Assembly (NCBI GenBank): GCA_017507045.1
Contig: JAFWBP010000015.1
Location: 1-49,519, forward strand
DNA: 49,519 nucleotides
Origin: Clostridia bacterium
GTDB taxonomy: Bacteria; Bacillota; Clostridia; Christensenellales; Borkfalkiaceae
Direction: 5' to 3'
The position numbers were made by a program, and so were the translations under genes. The notes beneath the pieces were generated by a model. It made no database searches and had not been told where the DNA came from. It was given only the letters and a program-made list of their open reading frames with translations. Numbering within the stretch: position 1 is the first letter of the stretch; each line of letters opens with the position of its first letter. Positions 23,306 through 31,417 of the stretch are shown here, in pieces.

Positions 23306-23978
23306 AGTTGCGTACTACATGACATCTGCGCAGGAAGAAAAACGAGCTTTTTCCGTCATCTACGAGGATGAGAACGTAATCGTGATCGATAAGGAAAGCG
23401 GTGTAAATTCGGAAGCGGTTTTTGCAGAGCTTTGCACGCTTTATGAATCCCCGCAAGGCACGCAGGCTATCTATTTTATCCATCGCCTTGATCGAAATAC
23501 GCAGGGTATCATGATCTTTGGGCGCACCATGTCTGCAAGCGAGGAGTTAAAAGCTTGTTTTCGAGAACAGCGGGCGGAAAAAATTTACCACGCGCTTGTC
23601 TTCGGAAAAATGCCAAAACCGCACGAAACTTGCACGGCTTACCTTTTTAAAGATGAAAAGTCTTCGTTTGTTAAGATTTTTCCGCAAAACAAACGCGCAT
23701 CCGTTAAAATCGTAACCGAATATGAGGTTTTGGAAACTCGTGAAGAAACGAGTCTTTTAAAAATAACGTTGCACACGGGCAAAACGCACCAGATCCGTGC
23801 GCACATGGCTTTTCTTGGGCATCCCGTCGTAGGAGACGAAAAATACGGCGACCATGTCCGCAATAAGCGCTTGCATTTCACTCGGCAGCGCTTAATTGCC
23901 AAGTCGCTTACGCTTCAAAGGTGCGGCGCGCTGGCATACTTAAACGGCAGAACGTTCACCTCCGAAAAAGATTTGTGA
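23145..23978 (+). CDS. RluA-family pseudouridine synthase with S4 domain
   Basis: 277 residues. S4-like N-terminus (KKFTDATCAQASMCLSALLKSREVRVNGVKV, about 12-43), then catalytic HRLDRNTQGIMIFGRT (about 106-121) and KIYHALVFGK, KITLHTGKTHQIRAHMAFLGHPVVGDEKYG (about 205-234). HRLDxxTQG is an accepted variant of HRLDxxTSG. The start is TTG (23145), preceded by AGGAAT about 7 nt upstream, and homology begins within the first residues, so the 161-nt overlap with the 3' end of feoB is not a start-site error. Target RNA unknown. Confidence 0.9.
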   Translation: MKKYTVTTETTLKKFTDATCAQASMCLSALLKSREVRVNGVKVGADCTLKPHDEVAYYMTSAQEEKRAFSVIYEDENVIVIDKESGVNSEAVFAELCTLYESPQGTQAIYFIHRLDRNTQGIMIFGRTMSASEELKACFREQRAEKIYHALVFGKMPKPHETCTAYLFKDEKSSFVKIFPQNKRASVKIVTEYEVLETREETSLLKITLHTGKTHQIRAHMAFLGHPVVGDEKYGDHVRNKRLHFTRQRLIAKSLTLQRCGALAYLNGRTFTSEKDL

Positions 23979-24009
23979 TTTTGAAAAATGCTTGAAAAGG
24001 AGTGTTTCG

Positions 24010-24027
24010 ATGCAAACCGAAACTTAA
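24010..24027 (+). other. Five-codon ORF in frame with the P-type ATPase gene, stopped before it
   Basis: ATG CAA ACC GAA ACT TAA (MQTET) has an excellent ribosome-binding site, AAAAGGAG (23995-24002), 7 nt upstream. It is in the same reading frame as the ATPase and its TAA precedes the ATPase ATG by six bases. It may be a leader ORF feeding re-initiation, or an old start destroyed by a stop mutation. Confidence 0.6.
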
Positions 24028-24033
24028 GCAAAT

Positions 24034-26094
24034 ATGAAAAAAGTTATCCGTATTAAAAATTTGGATTGCGCAAATTGCGCGGCAACGCTTTCAGAGGAGC
24101 TAATGGAAATTGAGGGCGTAGAATCTGCCGTTGCTGATTTTATCAACCAACGCATAGCCCTCGTGTATGAGAACGAGAAGGCGCTGGAAAAGGCGATTCG
24201 CCTGATCTCTCATTTCGAGGAAGTGGAGATAATAGATGCGAACGCGCCGCCAAAGAAGGATTATCGCCTCAAAGAGGTCATCTCAATTGCGATCTCGGCA
24301 CTTTTTTTCATTCCGGCGTTTGTGTTGAGCTTTCTCGGCGAAGCTTATGCGTGGTATGCCTTTGCGCTCTATCTCGGCGCGTTTGCGGCGGCAGGCTGGT
24401 CTGTTGTATGGAAGGTCATACGCAATTTTTCCAAGATATTGCGTAGCGGATTTCACCTCTCGGTGCTGCTTGATGAAAACCTACTCATGACGGTTGCCGC
24501 TATCGGTGCATTTTCCATTGGCCAAAGCATGGAGGGTGCGGTAGTCATGCTCCTTTATCAAATCGGCGAGCTGCTGCAAAGCATTGCCGTGGGAAGCTCG
24601 CGCGGCGCAATCAAAAAGCTTATGGCGCTTAAGAGCGATGCGGCCATCCGCATTACGGAAGCTGGGCAGGAAGAAATTGATCCCGAAAAGCTGCAGGTTG
24701 GCGATATCATTCTCATTCGCAAGGGCGATAAAGTGCCCGTGGATTGTAAGCTTTTGGGTGCAACCTCTCTCGATACCAAATCTATCACAGGCGAAGCATA
24801 TCTCAAAGAGGTTTTATTGGGGGATGAGGCGCTTGCCGGCTGTGTGAACGAAGGTGTCGCGGTGAGGGCGGAGGTCGTGCGCCCGTCTTCAGAAAGTGCG
24901 GTTGCAAGGATTTTGGATCTCGTGGAAAATTGTGCGGCAAAGAAAGCGAAGCCGGAAAAATTCATCACGCGCTTTGCACGAATCTATACGCCCGCCGTTG
25001 TGCTCTTAGCGCTATTGATTGCAGTTTTTCCACCTCTTTTCGATCATTATAATTTTGCTGTATGGATTTCCCGTGCGCTGAATTTCCTCGTCGTTTCCTG
25101 CCCGTGTGCGCTTATCATTTCCATTCCGCTCACGTATTTTTCGGGTGTAGGCGCGCTTGCACGTTATGGAGTGCTGGCAAAGGGTGCTGTGGGGCTCGAT
25201 CTTTTGGCGGGTGTTTCTGTGGTTGCATTTGATAAAACGGGCACGCTCACCGAGGGAAGATTTACAGTTTCACACGTAAAAGGAGGGGAGCGTGTTTTAA
25301 ATCTTGCGGCAAGCTTGGAGCAGCAATCCTCCCATCCGCTTGCGCGGGCATTCGTGGGCATGGGGAGCATAGAGGTAGAATCCTGCGAGGAGATCGCAGG
25401 CATGGGTATAACCGGCTTGGTCGAGGGGAGGCGCATAAACGTAGGAAGCCTTCGCTATATGCAAACACTTGGGATCGCGGTAGAAGAGGCGGCGAGCGTT
25501 GCTCTTACCGTTTATGTAGCAGAGGAGGGGCGATGCATTGGTTGCGTTGAAGTTGCAGATAAGCTTCGCGCTGAGGCAAAGGATGCGTTGAATACCCTTA
25601 AAGCTGTGGGAATTACCCAAATTGCCGTGCTCACAGGCGATACGAGAGAGCGCGCCGAGGAAAGTTTGAAAGCACTTCCCGTGGATGAGATTTGTGCCCA
25701 ACTTTTGCCCGAAGAAAAGCCTGTGCGCGCGGAGAAGCTAAAAGAGCGCGGTGCGCTTCTTTATGTGGGCGATGGAATCAATGATACGCCCGTTATGGCG
25801 GTGGCAGATGTTTCCGTTGCAATGGGCGGTTTGGGAAGTGATGCCGCCATCGAGGCAAGCGACTTTGTACTGGCAAGCGATTCGCTTTCCGCGCTGCCGA
25901 AGGCGATCAAAGGTGCGAAAAAAACGAAGCGGATCGTTTTCGAAAACATCATAGGATCCCTCGTGCTCAAATTTGCATTGATCGTACTCTCCTTCTTTGG
26001 GTTCATTCCACTTTGGGCGGCGGTCTTGGGCGATGTGGGCGTAATGCTGCTCGCAGTGCTCAATTCCATGCGTATGCATGGGCGTATCGAATAG
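24034..26094 (+). CDS. ZntA-like Zn/Cd/Pb-exporting P-type ATPase
   Basis: 686 residues, P1B-2 type. HMA domain with CxxC (LDCANCAATL, about 9-18), a membrane pair, the actuator loop TGEA (about 251), CPC in transmembrane helix 6 (SCPCALIISIPL, about 355), phosphorylation site DKTGTLTEG (about 399), HP motif SSHPLARA, GDGINDTP (about 577) and a last helix with KFALIVLSFFG and GDVGVMLLAVLNSMRM, whose Lys and Asp suit Zn(II)/Cd(II) export. ATP-driven efflux of divalent metals at the cytoplasmic membrane. The ATG chosen has no ribosome-binding site of its own; the only one upstream drives the MQTET ORF. Sits after feoAB and an rluA gene. Confidence 0.93.
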   Translation: MKKVIRIKNLDCANCAATLSEELMEIEGVESAVADFINQRIALVYENEKALEKAIRLISHFEEVEIIDANAPPKKDYRLKEVISIAISALFFIPAFVLSFLGEAYAWYAFALYLGAFAAAGWSVVWKVIRNFSKILRSGFHLSVLLDENLLMTVAAIGAFSIGQSMEGAVVMLLYQIGELLQSIAVGSSRGAIKKLMALKSDAAIRITEAGQEEIDPEKLQVGDIILIRKGDKVPVDCKLLGATSLDTKSITGEAYLKEVLLGDEALAGCVNEGVAVRAEVVRPSSESAVARILDLVENCAAKKAKPEKFITRFARIYTPAVVLLALLIAVFPPLFDHYNFAVWISRALNFLVVSCPCALIISIPLTYFSGVGALARYGVLAKGAVGLDLLAGVSVVAFDKTGTLTEGRFTVSHVKGGERVLNLAASLEQQSSHPLARAFVGMGSIEVESCEEIAGMGITGLVEGRRINVGSLRYMQTLGIAVEEAASVALTVYVAEEGRCIGCVEVADKLRAEAKDALNTLKAVGITQIAVLTGDTRERAEESLKALPVDEICAQLLPEEKPVRAEKLKERGALLYVGDGINDTPVMAVADVSVAMGGLGSDAAIEASDFVLASDSLSALPKAIKGAKKTKRIVFENIIGSLVLKFALIVLSFFGFIPLWAAVLGDVGVMLLAVLNSMRMHGRIE

Positions 26095-26149
26095 TAACCT
26101 GTGCCGTGCAACCTGCGCGTGAAAGATGAAAAGACTTTGATAAACTTTA

Positions 26150-26177
26150 AAAAGCCACTTGAATTTAAGTGGCTTTT
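26150..26177 (+). terminator. Terminator of the P-type ATPase gene, overlapping the next promoter
   Basis: AAAAGCCACTT (26150-26160) with AAGTGGCTTTT (26167-26177), GAATTT loop. The -35 of the adenine deaminase promoter (TTGAAT, 26159-26164) lies across the stem end and loop. Confidence 0.9.
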
Positions 26178-26187
26178 ATGCTATAAT
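26159..26187 (+). promoter_or_regulatory. Promoter giving a leaderless ade mRNA
   Basis: TTGAAT (26159-26164), 17-bp spacer, TATAAT (26182-26187). ATG follows six bases later (26194), at the predicted start site. No Shine-Dalgarno lies in between. Confidence 0.87.
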
Positions 26188-26193
26188 GTGGGT

Positions 26194-27918
26194 ATGAAAC
26201 GTATTATTGATTGCGCTATGAAGCGCGAAAAATGTGATTTGGTGGTAAAAAACGCTCGCATCTTCAATGTGTTCACAGGGGAGATTGAAACGGGCGAACT
26301 TGCCGTTGCAAACGGCAGAATCGTGAGCATTGGCACGGGTTACGAGGGAAAAGAAATTTACGATGCAAAGGGGCAGGTTGCAATCCCCGGGCTTATTGAT
26401 TCCCACATCCACGTGGAAAGCTCCATGCTCTCGCCTGAAGCGTTCGCGGCGCTCAGCGTGCCTCGCGGCACCACGGCGATCGTTGCAGATCCGCACGAGA
26501 TCGTGAACGTATGCGGAGTGGCCGGTGCGGAATACGTGAAGGAGGCATTCACAAGGTTGCGCGCAGGCGAGGTGAATCCCCTCGAAGTATTTTTGCAGCT
26601 ACCTTCCTGCGTGCCGGCAACGCCCTTTGAAACGAGCGGCGCGGTGATCGATGGAAAAGAAACGGAGAAAGAACTTTCGCGTGAGCTTTTCTTTGGCTTG
26701 GGCGAAATGATGAACTTCCCTGCAGTGCTCGCAGGGGATGAGGATGTGCTGCGAAAAATTGAAGCAGCACATCGCTACGGAAAGCCTGTTGACGGACATG
26801 CCCCCGGTGTATTCGGTGATGCCTTTAATGCATACCGCTGTGCAGGTGTACTTACCGATCACGAATCGCTGAGCGCTGTGGAATGCCGTGAGAAGGTTTC
26901 TCGCGGTATGTATGTGCAAATCCGCTGCGGTTCTTCCGTAAATAATATTGCCGATGCGAAGAATGCAGTAGATGGCTATAACTTCCGCCGCTATATCCTT
27001 TGCTCGGATGATAAGAACGCCAAAGATCTCGCCACGCGCGGGCATCTCGATGATGCGCTTCGCCGCCTTGTGGCAAGCGGCCTTCCTGCTAAATACGCTC
27101 TCGCTATGGCAACGATCAACGTTGCAGAGTGCTACCGTATTGCGGACATGGGTGCCCTTGCGCCGCGCTATTTTGCAGATATCGTGCTCGTGGATGACCT
27201 TACGAATTTCAAGGTTTCCGCCGTGTTTAAGCGCGGCGTTCTCGTTGCCGAAAACGGAAAACCTTGTTTTGCGGCGGAAAAGCGCTACCTTCCCGAAACA
27301 GTGAAGAGTACCGTTCGTGTGCAAGCGGTTGCGGCTGATGATTTCAAGATCAATTGCCATGGCGGCAAGCTTCGCGCGATGGAGGTGCAGCCGTACGGGC
27401 TGTATACGGGCGAAGCATTCGTGGATGCTCCGAACGGTGAATTTACCGTAAAAGGCACCGAGTACAGCAAGCTTGCCGTTGTGGAGCGGCATAAGGCAAC
27501 GGGCAACATTGGGTTGGGGCTTGTGAAGGGTTACGGCTTCAAAGGCGGCGCGATCGGTATTTCCGTGGCGCACGATAGCCACAATCTCGTGATACTCGGA
27601 GATGACGACGGTGCGATGGCGCGCGTTGTAAAACTCCTTGAAGAAGCAGGCGGGGGTATGGCGCTCGTCTCTGAGGCGGAGGAAGATATCTTCCCCCTCG
27701 ATATCGCAGGGCTAATGAGCTCGGCTAGCGTGGAGGAGGTTATTCGCCGCACGGGTGAGATCGCGGAGAAGGCGCGCGGGATGGGTGTGAAGGAGTGTTA
27801 CGAGCCTTTCATGACGCTCGTTTTCTTATCCCTTGCCGTCATCCCCAAGCTCAAGCTTCTCGATACGGGGCTTTTCGATCTTGTAAAGTATTCCTTCGTT
27901 CCCTTGGAGGAAGTATGA
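26194..27918 (+). CDS. ade: Adenine deaminase
   Basis: 574 residues. Converts adenine to hypoxanthine plus ammonia for purine salvage. Amidohydrolase-type metal-site signatures are PGLIDSHIHVESSML (about 67-81), VADPHEIVNVCG, DGHAPG (about 195) and ILCSDD (about 273), followed by the C-terminal GYGFKGGAIGISVAHDSHNLVILGDDD unique to the AdeC family. The start MKRIIDCAMKREK is fixed by the promoter: the -10 ends six bases before it, so the in-frame extension upstream to 26101 cannot be transcribed. It overlaps rdgB by 4 nt (ATGA) and so heads a three-gene operon. Confidence 0.96.
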   Translation: MKRIIDCAMKREKCDLVVKNARIFNVFTGEIETGELAVANGRIVSIGTGYEGKEIYDAKGQVAIPGLIDSHIHVESSMLSPEAFAALSVPRGTTAIVADPHEIVNVCGVAGAEYVKEAFTRLRAGEVNPLEVFLQLPSCVPATPFETSGAVIDGKETEKELSRELFFGLGEMMNFPAVLAGDEDVLRKIEAAHRYGKPVDGHAPGVFGDAFNAYRCAGVLTDHESLSAVECREKVSRGMYVQIRCGSSVNNIADAKNAVDGYNFRRYILCSDDKNAKDLATRGHLDDALRRLVASGLPAKYALAMATINVAECYRIADMGALAPRYFADIVLVDDLTNFKVSAVFKRGVLVAENGKPCFAAEKRYLPETVKSTVRVQAVAADDFKINCHGGKLRAMEVQPYGLYTGEAFVDAPNGEFTVKGTEYSKLAVVERHKATGNIGLGLVKGYGFKGGAIGISVAHDSHNLVILGDDDGAMARVVKLLEEAGGGMALVSEAEEDIFPLDIAGLMSSASVEEVIRRTGEIAEKARGMGVKECYEPFMTLVFLSLAVIPKLKLLDTGLFDLVKYSFVPLEEV

Positions 27919-28475
27919 GGCTGGTTGCGGCAACGGGCAATGCCCACAAGGTGAAAGAAATTCGCAAAATTCTAAAGGGCTACGAAATTTTAACCGCCGC
28001 AGAAGCAGGATTTTTTGAGGACGTAGAGGAGACGGGTACGACTTTTCTTGAAAACGCCCTCATCAAGGCGCGCGCAGTTTGCAGTGCAACGAAACTCCCT
28101 GCGCTCGCGGATGATAGCGGATTGTGTGTAGATGCGCTGGGTGGTGAACCCGGCGTATACAGTGCGCGCTATTCGGGGGGCGGAAGCAAGGAAAACCGCG
28201 CATTGCTTCTTAAAAATCTGCAAGGCGTGAAAGATCGCCGCGCTAACTTTTGCTGTGCGGTGGCGCTCGTTTTTCCCGATGGCCGCGAGCTTACGGCAGA
28301 GGGGCGCTCTTACGGAGAAATATTAACAAAAGAACGTGGAAACGGCGGCTTTGGTTATGATCCGCTCTTTTTCTCCGATGATTTGAATAAAACGTTTTCA
28401 GAAGCAACCGAAGAGGAGAAAAACGCTGTTTCGCACAGAGGGCTTGCTCTGCGCGCCTTGGAGAAGCTGCTTTGA
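27915..28475 (+). CDS. rdgB: RdgB/HAM1-family non-canonical purine NTP pyrophosphatase
   Basis: 186 residues. Hydrolyses dITP, ITP and XTP to monophosphates, preventing misincorporation. N-terminal VAATGNAHKVKEIRKIL, FLENALIKARAVC (about 41-53), ADDSGLCVDALGGEPGVYSARYSG (about 60-83), GGFGYDPLFF (about 143-152) and SHRGLAL are all family motifs. The ATG (27915) is chosen because GGAGG lies 6 nt upstream and it overlaps the ade stop. Placing it behind a deaminase that makes hypoxanthine fits disposal of hypoxanthine-derived nucleotides. It overlaps the next gene by 4 nt (TTGA). Confidence 0.95.
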   Translation: MRLVAATGNAHKVKEIRKILKGYEILTAAEAGFFEDVEETGTTFLENALIKARAVCSATKLPALADDSGLCVDALGGEPGVYSARYSGGGSKENRALLLKNLQGVKDRRANFCCAVALVFPDGRELTAEGRSYGEILTKERGNGGFGYDPLFFSDDLNKTFSEATEEEKNAVSHRGLALRALEKLL

Positions 28476-28936
28476 AAAAATTTGTCGTAATATCCGATTC
28501 ACACGGGCGGCGTGGCTCGGTTGAGCGCATTTCGCATCTCTTTTGCGAAAACGATTTTATCATCCACCTCGGCGATGGTTCCACCGATATGCGCCCGATC
28601 TATGGGGAGTTCCCGGAAAAGACGTACATCTGCCGCGGCAACTGTGATTTTTCTTACGGTGAAGATGAGTTCACCATCGAGGCAGGGGGCATGTCCGTAT
28701 TCTGTTGCCATGGGCACCGTTACGGCGTGAAAACCGGGCTCGAAAAGCTCGCCAAGCGCGCAAAGGAGCTCGGTTGCTCTCTTGCCCTTTATGGGCATAC
28801 GCACGCCGCGCGGATCGAAGAGTTGGATGGGGTGTTATGCGTCAATCCCGGCAGCATTTCTTCCCTTCACAATGCCAGCTATTGCTACTTAGTTATTCAC
28901 GGCGGAAAGGCAACGCCCACGATTGTGCGTTTGTAA
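28472..28936 (+). CDS. YfcE/MJ0936-type metallophosphoesterase
   Basis: 154 residues. Calcineurin-like fold motifs: VVISDSHGRRGSV (5-17), IIHLGDGSTD, CRGNCDFS (about 54-61), CCHGHRYG and LYGHTHAAR (about 108-116), then NPGS. Members are Mn-dependent phosphodiesterases/phosphatases with unclear physiological substrate (YfcE-type). TTG start overlaps the rdgB stop by 4 nt, so expression is tied to ade-rdgB. Complete in length for the family. Confidence 0.93.
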   Translation: MKKFVVISDSHGRRGSVERISHLFCENDFIIHLGDGSTDMRPIYGEFPEKTYICRGNCDFSYGEDEFTIEAGGMSVFCCHGHRYGVKTGLEKLAKRAKELGCSLALYGHTHAARIEELDGVLCVNPGSISSLHNASYCYLVIHGGKATPTIVRL

Positions 28937-28938
28937 AG

Positions 28939-28975
28939 AAAACCTCCCCACACAATGGGGAGGTTTTCGTTTATT
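28939..28975. terminator. Bidirectional terminator after ade-rdgB-yfcE
   Basis: AAAACCTCCCC (28939-28949) with GGGGAGGTTTT (28957-28967), then CGTTTATTTT. It sits between convergent genes. Confidence 0.92.
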
Positions 28976-28997
28976 TTGTTAGTTCGCGTTGCATGCG

Positions 28998-30257
28998 TTA
29001 TTCGGCGCGGCGGTTTCTTACCGCATCGCGAATGATTTCAAACACGTTGATTCCGATTCCCGAAAGAATGTAGATATAATAGGTGAGGAAGCGCCAAACG
29101 AGGATAACCCATCCCACCACGGGATCGATCTGCGAAGCCCCCACAAACACCGTGGAGAAAACGAAGGAGGAGGTGAATTCCTGTGCGCCGCTACTGCCCG
29201 GAGTGGGAATGAGAGAGGATGAGTAATAGGAGATGATGCTCAAACTGAGAATTTGTACGAGCAGTTCGAAGGTTGGCGTTACGTCCGCAAGTGCCACCAC
29301 AACGAAGAAGGGAACGGAAAAGCCGATTGCCGCGCCAACGATGCAGAGCACAAAGTGGGGAAGAATCAGCCACCAGCGCTTAATAATAGCTTTGAGCGAG
29401 AGCCTGTATTCATCAATTTCGTGCACGTACTTGTGCATGAGGCGGTATTTGTGTTTTACGATCTTCAGCTTTGCAAGCGTGCCAACGATCCACACTGCAC
29501 CCTTTTTTCCGAAGCGCGGAAAGAGTGAAACGAGAACGATGGCTACGGGAATGAGCATGTTCAAACCCATTGAAATCCATGCCCAAACAAGAAGCACGCG
29601 ATCGGCGATATTACCGGGCAGATAGGTGGCTGCAAGGCTCAAAAAGATCACTGCAAGCACGCCGAAGGCAAAGGTATTTACAATGAATTTCACAAGGGGA
29701 ACCGCAGTGGCTACGCCGGCGGGAATATCCTTTTTGTGTAAATAGTAAATCTGGAATGCTTGCCCACCCGTTGCAAGTGGGGTGATGCCATCGTAATATT
29801 TGCCGAGGAACATCGTCTTCATTGAGTTTTTGAAGAGCCACTTTCCGGTGGATATTTTGAGAAGGTAGGAGTACTTTGCGCTCTCAAAAAGCATGTAAAG
29901 GAGCACGACGCAAAGCAGAAGGATAAAGTACCCGAAATTTGTTTCCCAAATCATCGCTCCAATGTGCTTGGTACTCTCCTCGGTGAAATAATCGGTAACG
30001 CCGAATAGAAGTGCAATGGATGCTCCAATCAAAATGAGAAGCAGAGCAGTTTTGATCCAGAACTTACGGTTTTTTGCCTGCTTTTCAGCTGCTCGCTTCT
30101 CCTCGATTTCCTTCGTGATCCGTTCCAAATCCCGCTCTTTTGCATTCGTATAACGGGCGGTTTTATCATTGCCGTCCGTCATTTTTATGCGGTTTTGCTC
30201 TGTTTGCACTGCGGAGGATTGCTCCTGCAGTTCACAGCCTTGAATTTTTTCTTCCAT
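28998..30257 (-). CDS. YbhN/LPG-synthase-like integral membrane protein (flippase-like domain)
   Basis: 419 residues. After a charged N-terminal region (about 1-75, with a coiled stretch TKEIEEKRAAEKQAKNRKF) come about eight membrane helices with the UPF0104/lysylphosphatidylglycerol-synthetase transmembrane signature: FLGKYYDGITPLATGGQAFQIYYLHKKDIPAG (about 150-182) and SYYSSSLIPTPGSSGAQEF (about 358-377). Such proteins act in lipid or glycolipid handling at the membrane; no C-terminal LPG catalytic domain is present. The start MEEKIQGCELQEQ is preferred; a longer reading would go past the predicted transcription start. A weak GGATG precedes it. Tail ends NRRAE. Confidence 0.88.
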   Translation of the reverse strand: MEEKIQGCELQEQSSAVQTEQNRIKMTDGNDKTARYTNAKERDLERITKEIEEKRAAEKQAKNRKFWIKTALLLILIGASIALLFGVTDYFTEESTKHIGAMIWETNFGYFILLLCVVLLYMLFESAKYSYLLKISTGKWLFKNSMKTMFLGKYYDGITPLATGGQAFQIYYLHKKDIPAGVATAVPLVKFIVNTFAFGVLAVIFLSLAATYLPGNIADRVLLVWAWISMGLNMLIPVAIVLVSLFPRFGKKGAVWIVGTLAKLKIVKHKYRLMHKYVHEIDEYRLSLKAIIKRWWLILPHFVLCIVGAAIGFSVPFFVVVALADVTPTFELLVQILSLSIISYYSSSLIPTPGSSGAQEFTSSFVFSTVFVGASQIDPVVGWVILVWRFLTYYIYILSGIGINVFEIIRDAVRNRRAE

Positions 30258-30299
30258 ACAGATCATCCAAAGAGAAACTTGCGTTCTGCACTTTAAGGT

Positions 30300-30328
30300 A
30301 TCATACCACAAATCGGCAGTAATTGCAA
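30300..30328 (-). promoter_or_regulatory. Promoter of the YbhN-like gene
   Basis: Minus strand TTGCAA (30328-30323), 17-bp spacer, TATGAT (30305-30300). Leader of about 36 nt. Confidence 0.8.
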
Positions 30329-30338
30329 GGATTTCCGC

Positions 30339-31274
30339 CTATTTATATTCCGTGTTCGTTTTTTTCATATCCATTGGATTCGAGTGAAGCATTTTTTTCT
30401 CTCGCTTGATTCGATAGAGGGTGTAAGCCCATCTGCCGAATGCGGCGAAAAGAATAATGGCGTAGCCCACCACACTGAGCGGTTTTACGGTTTGATCCAA
30501 AAGGAAGTATCCAAGAAGCGCGGCAAAGAGCACCTGTGCGTAGTCGAAAACGGCGATCTCTTTAGCCGGTGCTAAGCGGTAGGCGGCGGTGATGCAGAAC
30601 TGACCTCCGGCAGCCGAAACCCCGGATAAAAGCAAAAACGTAACCTGCATTGCAGACATGGGTGCCGCGTTTGCGATGAAGAACGGCGCGGAAACGAGTG
30701 TGGAGAAGGCGGAAAAGAAGAAAACCGTCATGTTGCTTCGCTCACCCTTCACGCCCAGGATGCGCACGCATGTGTAAGCAAATCCCGCGCACGCGCCGCC
30801 GGCAAAACCGGCAACCGCCGGAACTACTTCCATAGAAAAACTCGGATTTATCACGCATATCGCACCCGCAAAGGCGATGAGCACGAAGATGATCTCCGGA
30901 ATCTTCGGTTTTTCCTTAAGCAACAGTACGGAAAAAAGGATGGCAAAGAAGGGGGAAAGCTTGTTGAGAATAGAAGCATCGGAAATACTGCCGATGTGAT
31001 CAATGGCGTAGAAATTGAGAACGACGCCCAAAAATCCGATGGCGGAACGTAAAAATAGCCACGGAATGCACGATCTATCGTGAATGCGAAACTTCTGTTT
31101 TTCAAATAACAAAAGCACGAAGACGATCAGCGTTGCGATGAAATTTCGAAAAAACACCTTTTGCATGAGCGGAAGGTCGCCTGCCGCATTCACGAAGTAA
31201 TTCATAAACGCGAAGCATGCCGCCGCGCCGAGGATCGTGAGGATTCCGAAGGTTTTTTTGTGTACTGTGCGCAT
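30339..31274 (-). CDS. DMT superfamily (EamA/RhaT-type) transporter
   Basis: 311 residues, about ten membrane segments in two EamA repeats. First repeat: GILTILGAAACFAFMNYFVNAAG and a PSMR/EamA-like loop FAILFSVLLLKEKPKIPEII; second: AVAGFAGGACAGFAYTCVRILGVK and FDYAQVLFAALLGYFLLDQTVKPLSVVGYAII. The typical 'L.E' at the end of helix 4 and 'P' pattern agree with metabolite exporters; substrate unknown. The start is MRTVHKKTFG (31274) because a perfect promoter ends seven bases before it; upstream in-frame codons would be untranscribed. Terminal basic tail RIKREKKMLHSNPMDMKK. Confidence 0.9.
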   Translation of the reverse strand: MRTVHKKTFGILTILGAAACFAFMNYFVNAAGDLPLMQKVFFRNFIATLIVFVLLLFEKQKFRIHDRSCIPWLFLRSAIGFLGVVLNFYAIDHIGSISDASILNKLSPFFAILFSVLLLKEKPKIPEIIFVLIAFAGAICVINPSFSMEVVPAVAGFAGGACAGFAYTCVRILGVKGERSNMTVFFFSAFSTLVSAPFFIANAAPMSAMQVTFLLLSGVSAAGGQFCITAAYRLAPAKEIAVFDYAQVLFAALLGYFLLDQTVKPLSVVGYAIILFAAFGRWAYTLYRIKREKKMLHSNPMDMKKTNTEYK

Positions 31275-31281
31275 ATGTCCT

Positions 31282-31310
31282 ATTATATGCACTTGGAAGA
31301 AAAATGTCAA
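31282..31310 (-). promoter_or_regulatory. Consensus promoter giving a leaderless mRNA for the DMT gene
   Basis: Minus strand TTGACA (31310-31305), 17-bp spacer, TATAAT (31287-31282): both hexamers perfect. The ATG begins at 31274, eight bases from the -10, with AGGACAT between. Confidence 0.92.
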
Positions 31311-31374
31311 ACAAAAAGGTGGAAGTATGGCGCACCGTTTGGTTTGTTGGCCAAAAGTGGAGCTCTTGAATATA

Positions 31375-31403
31375 AAAAAGGGATCGGCGTTTGCCGATCC
31401 CTT
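31375..31403 (-). terminator. Terminator of hydCBA
   Basis: Minus strand AAGGGATCGGC (31403-31393) with GCCGATCCCTT (31388-31378), AAAC loop, then TTTT. Confidence 0.92.
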
Positions 31404-31417
31404 TCATGTCGCAGAGG

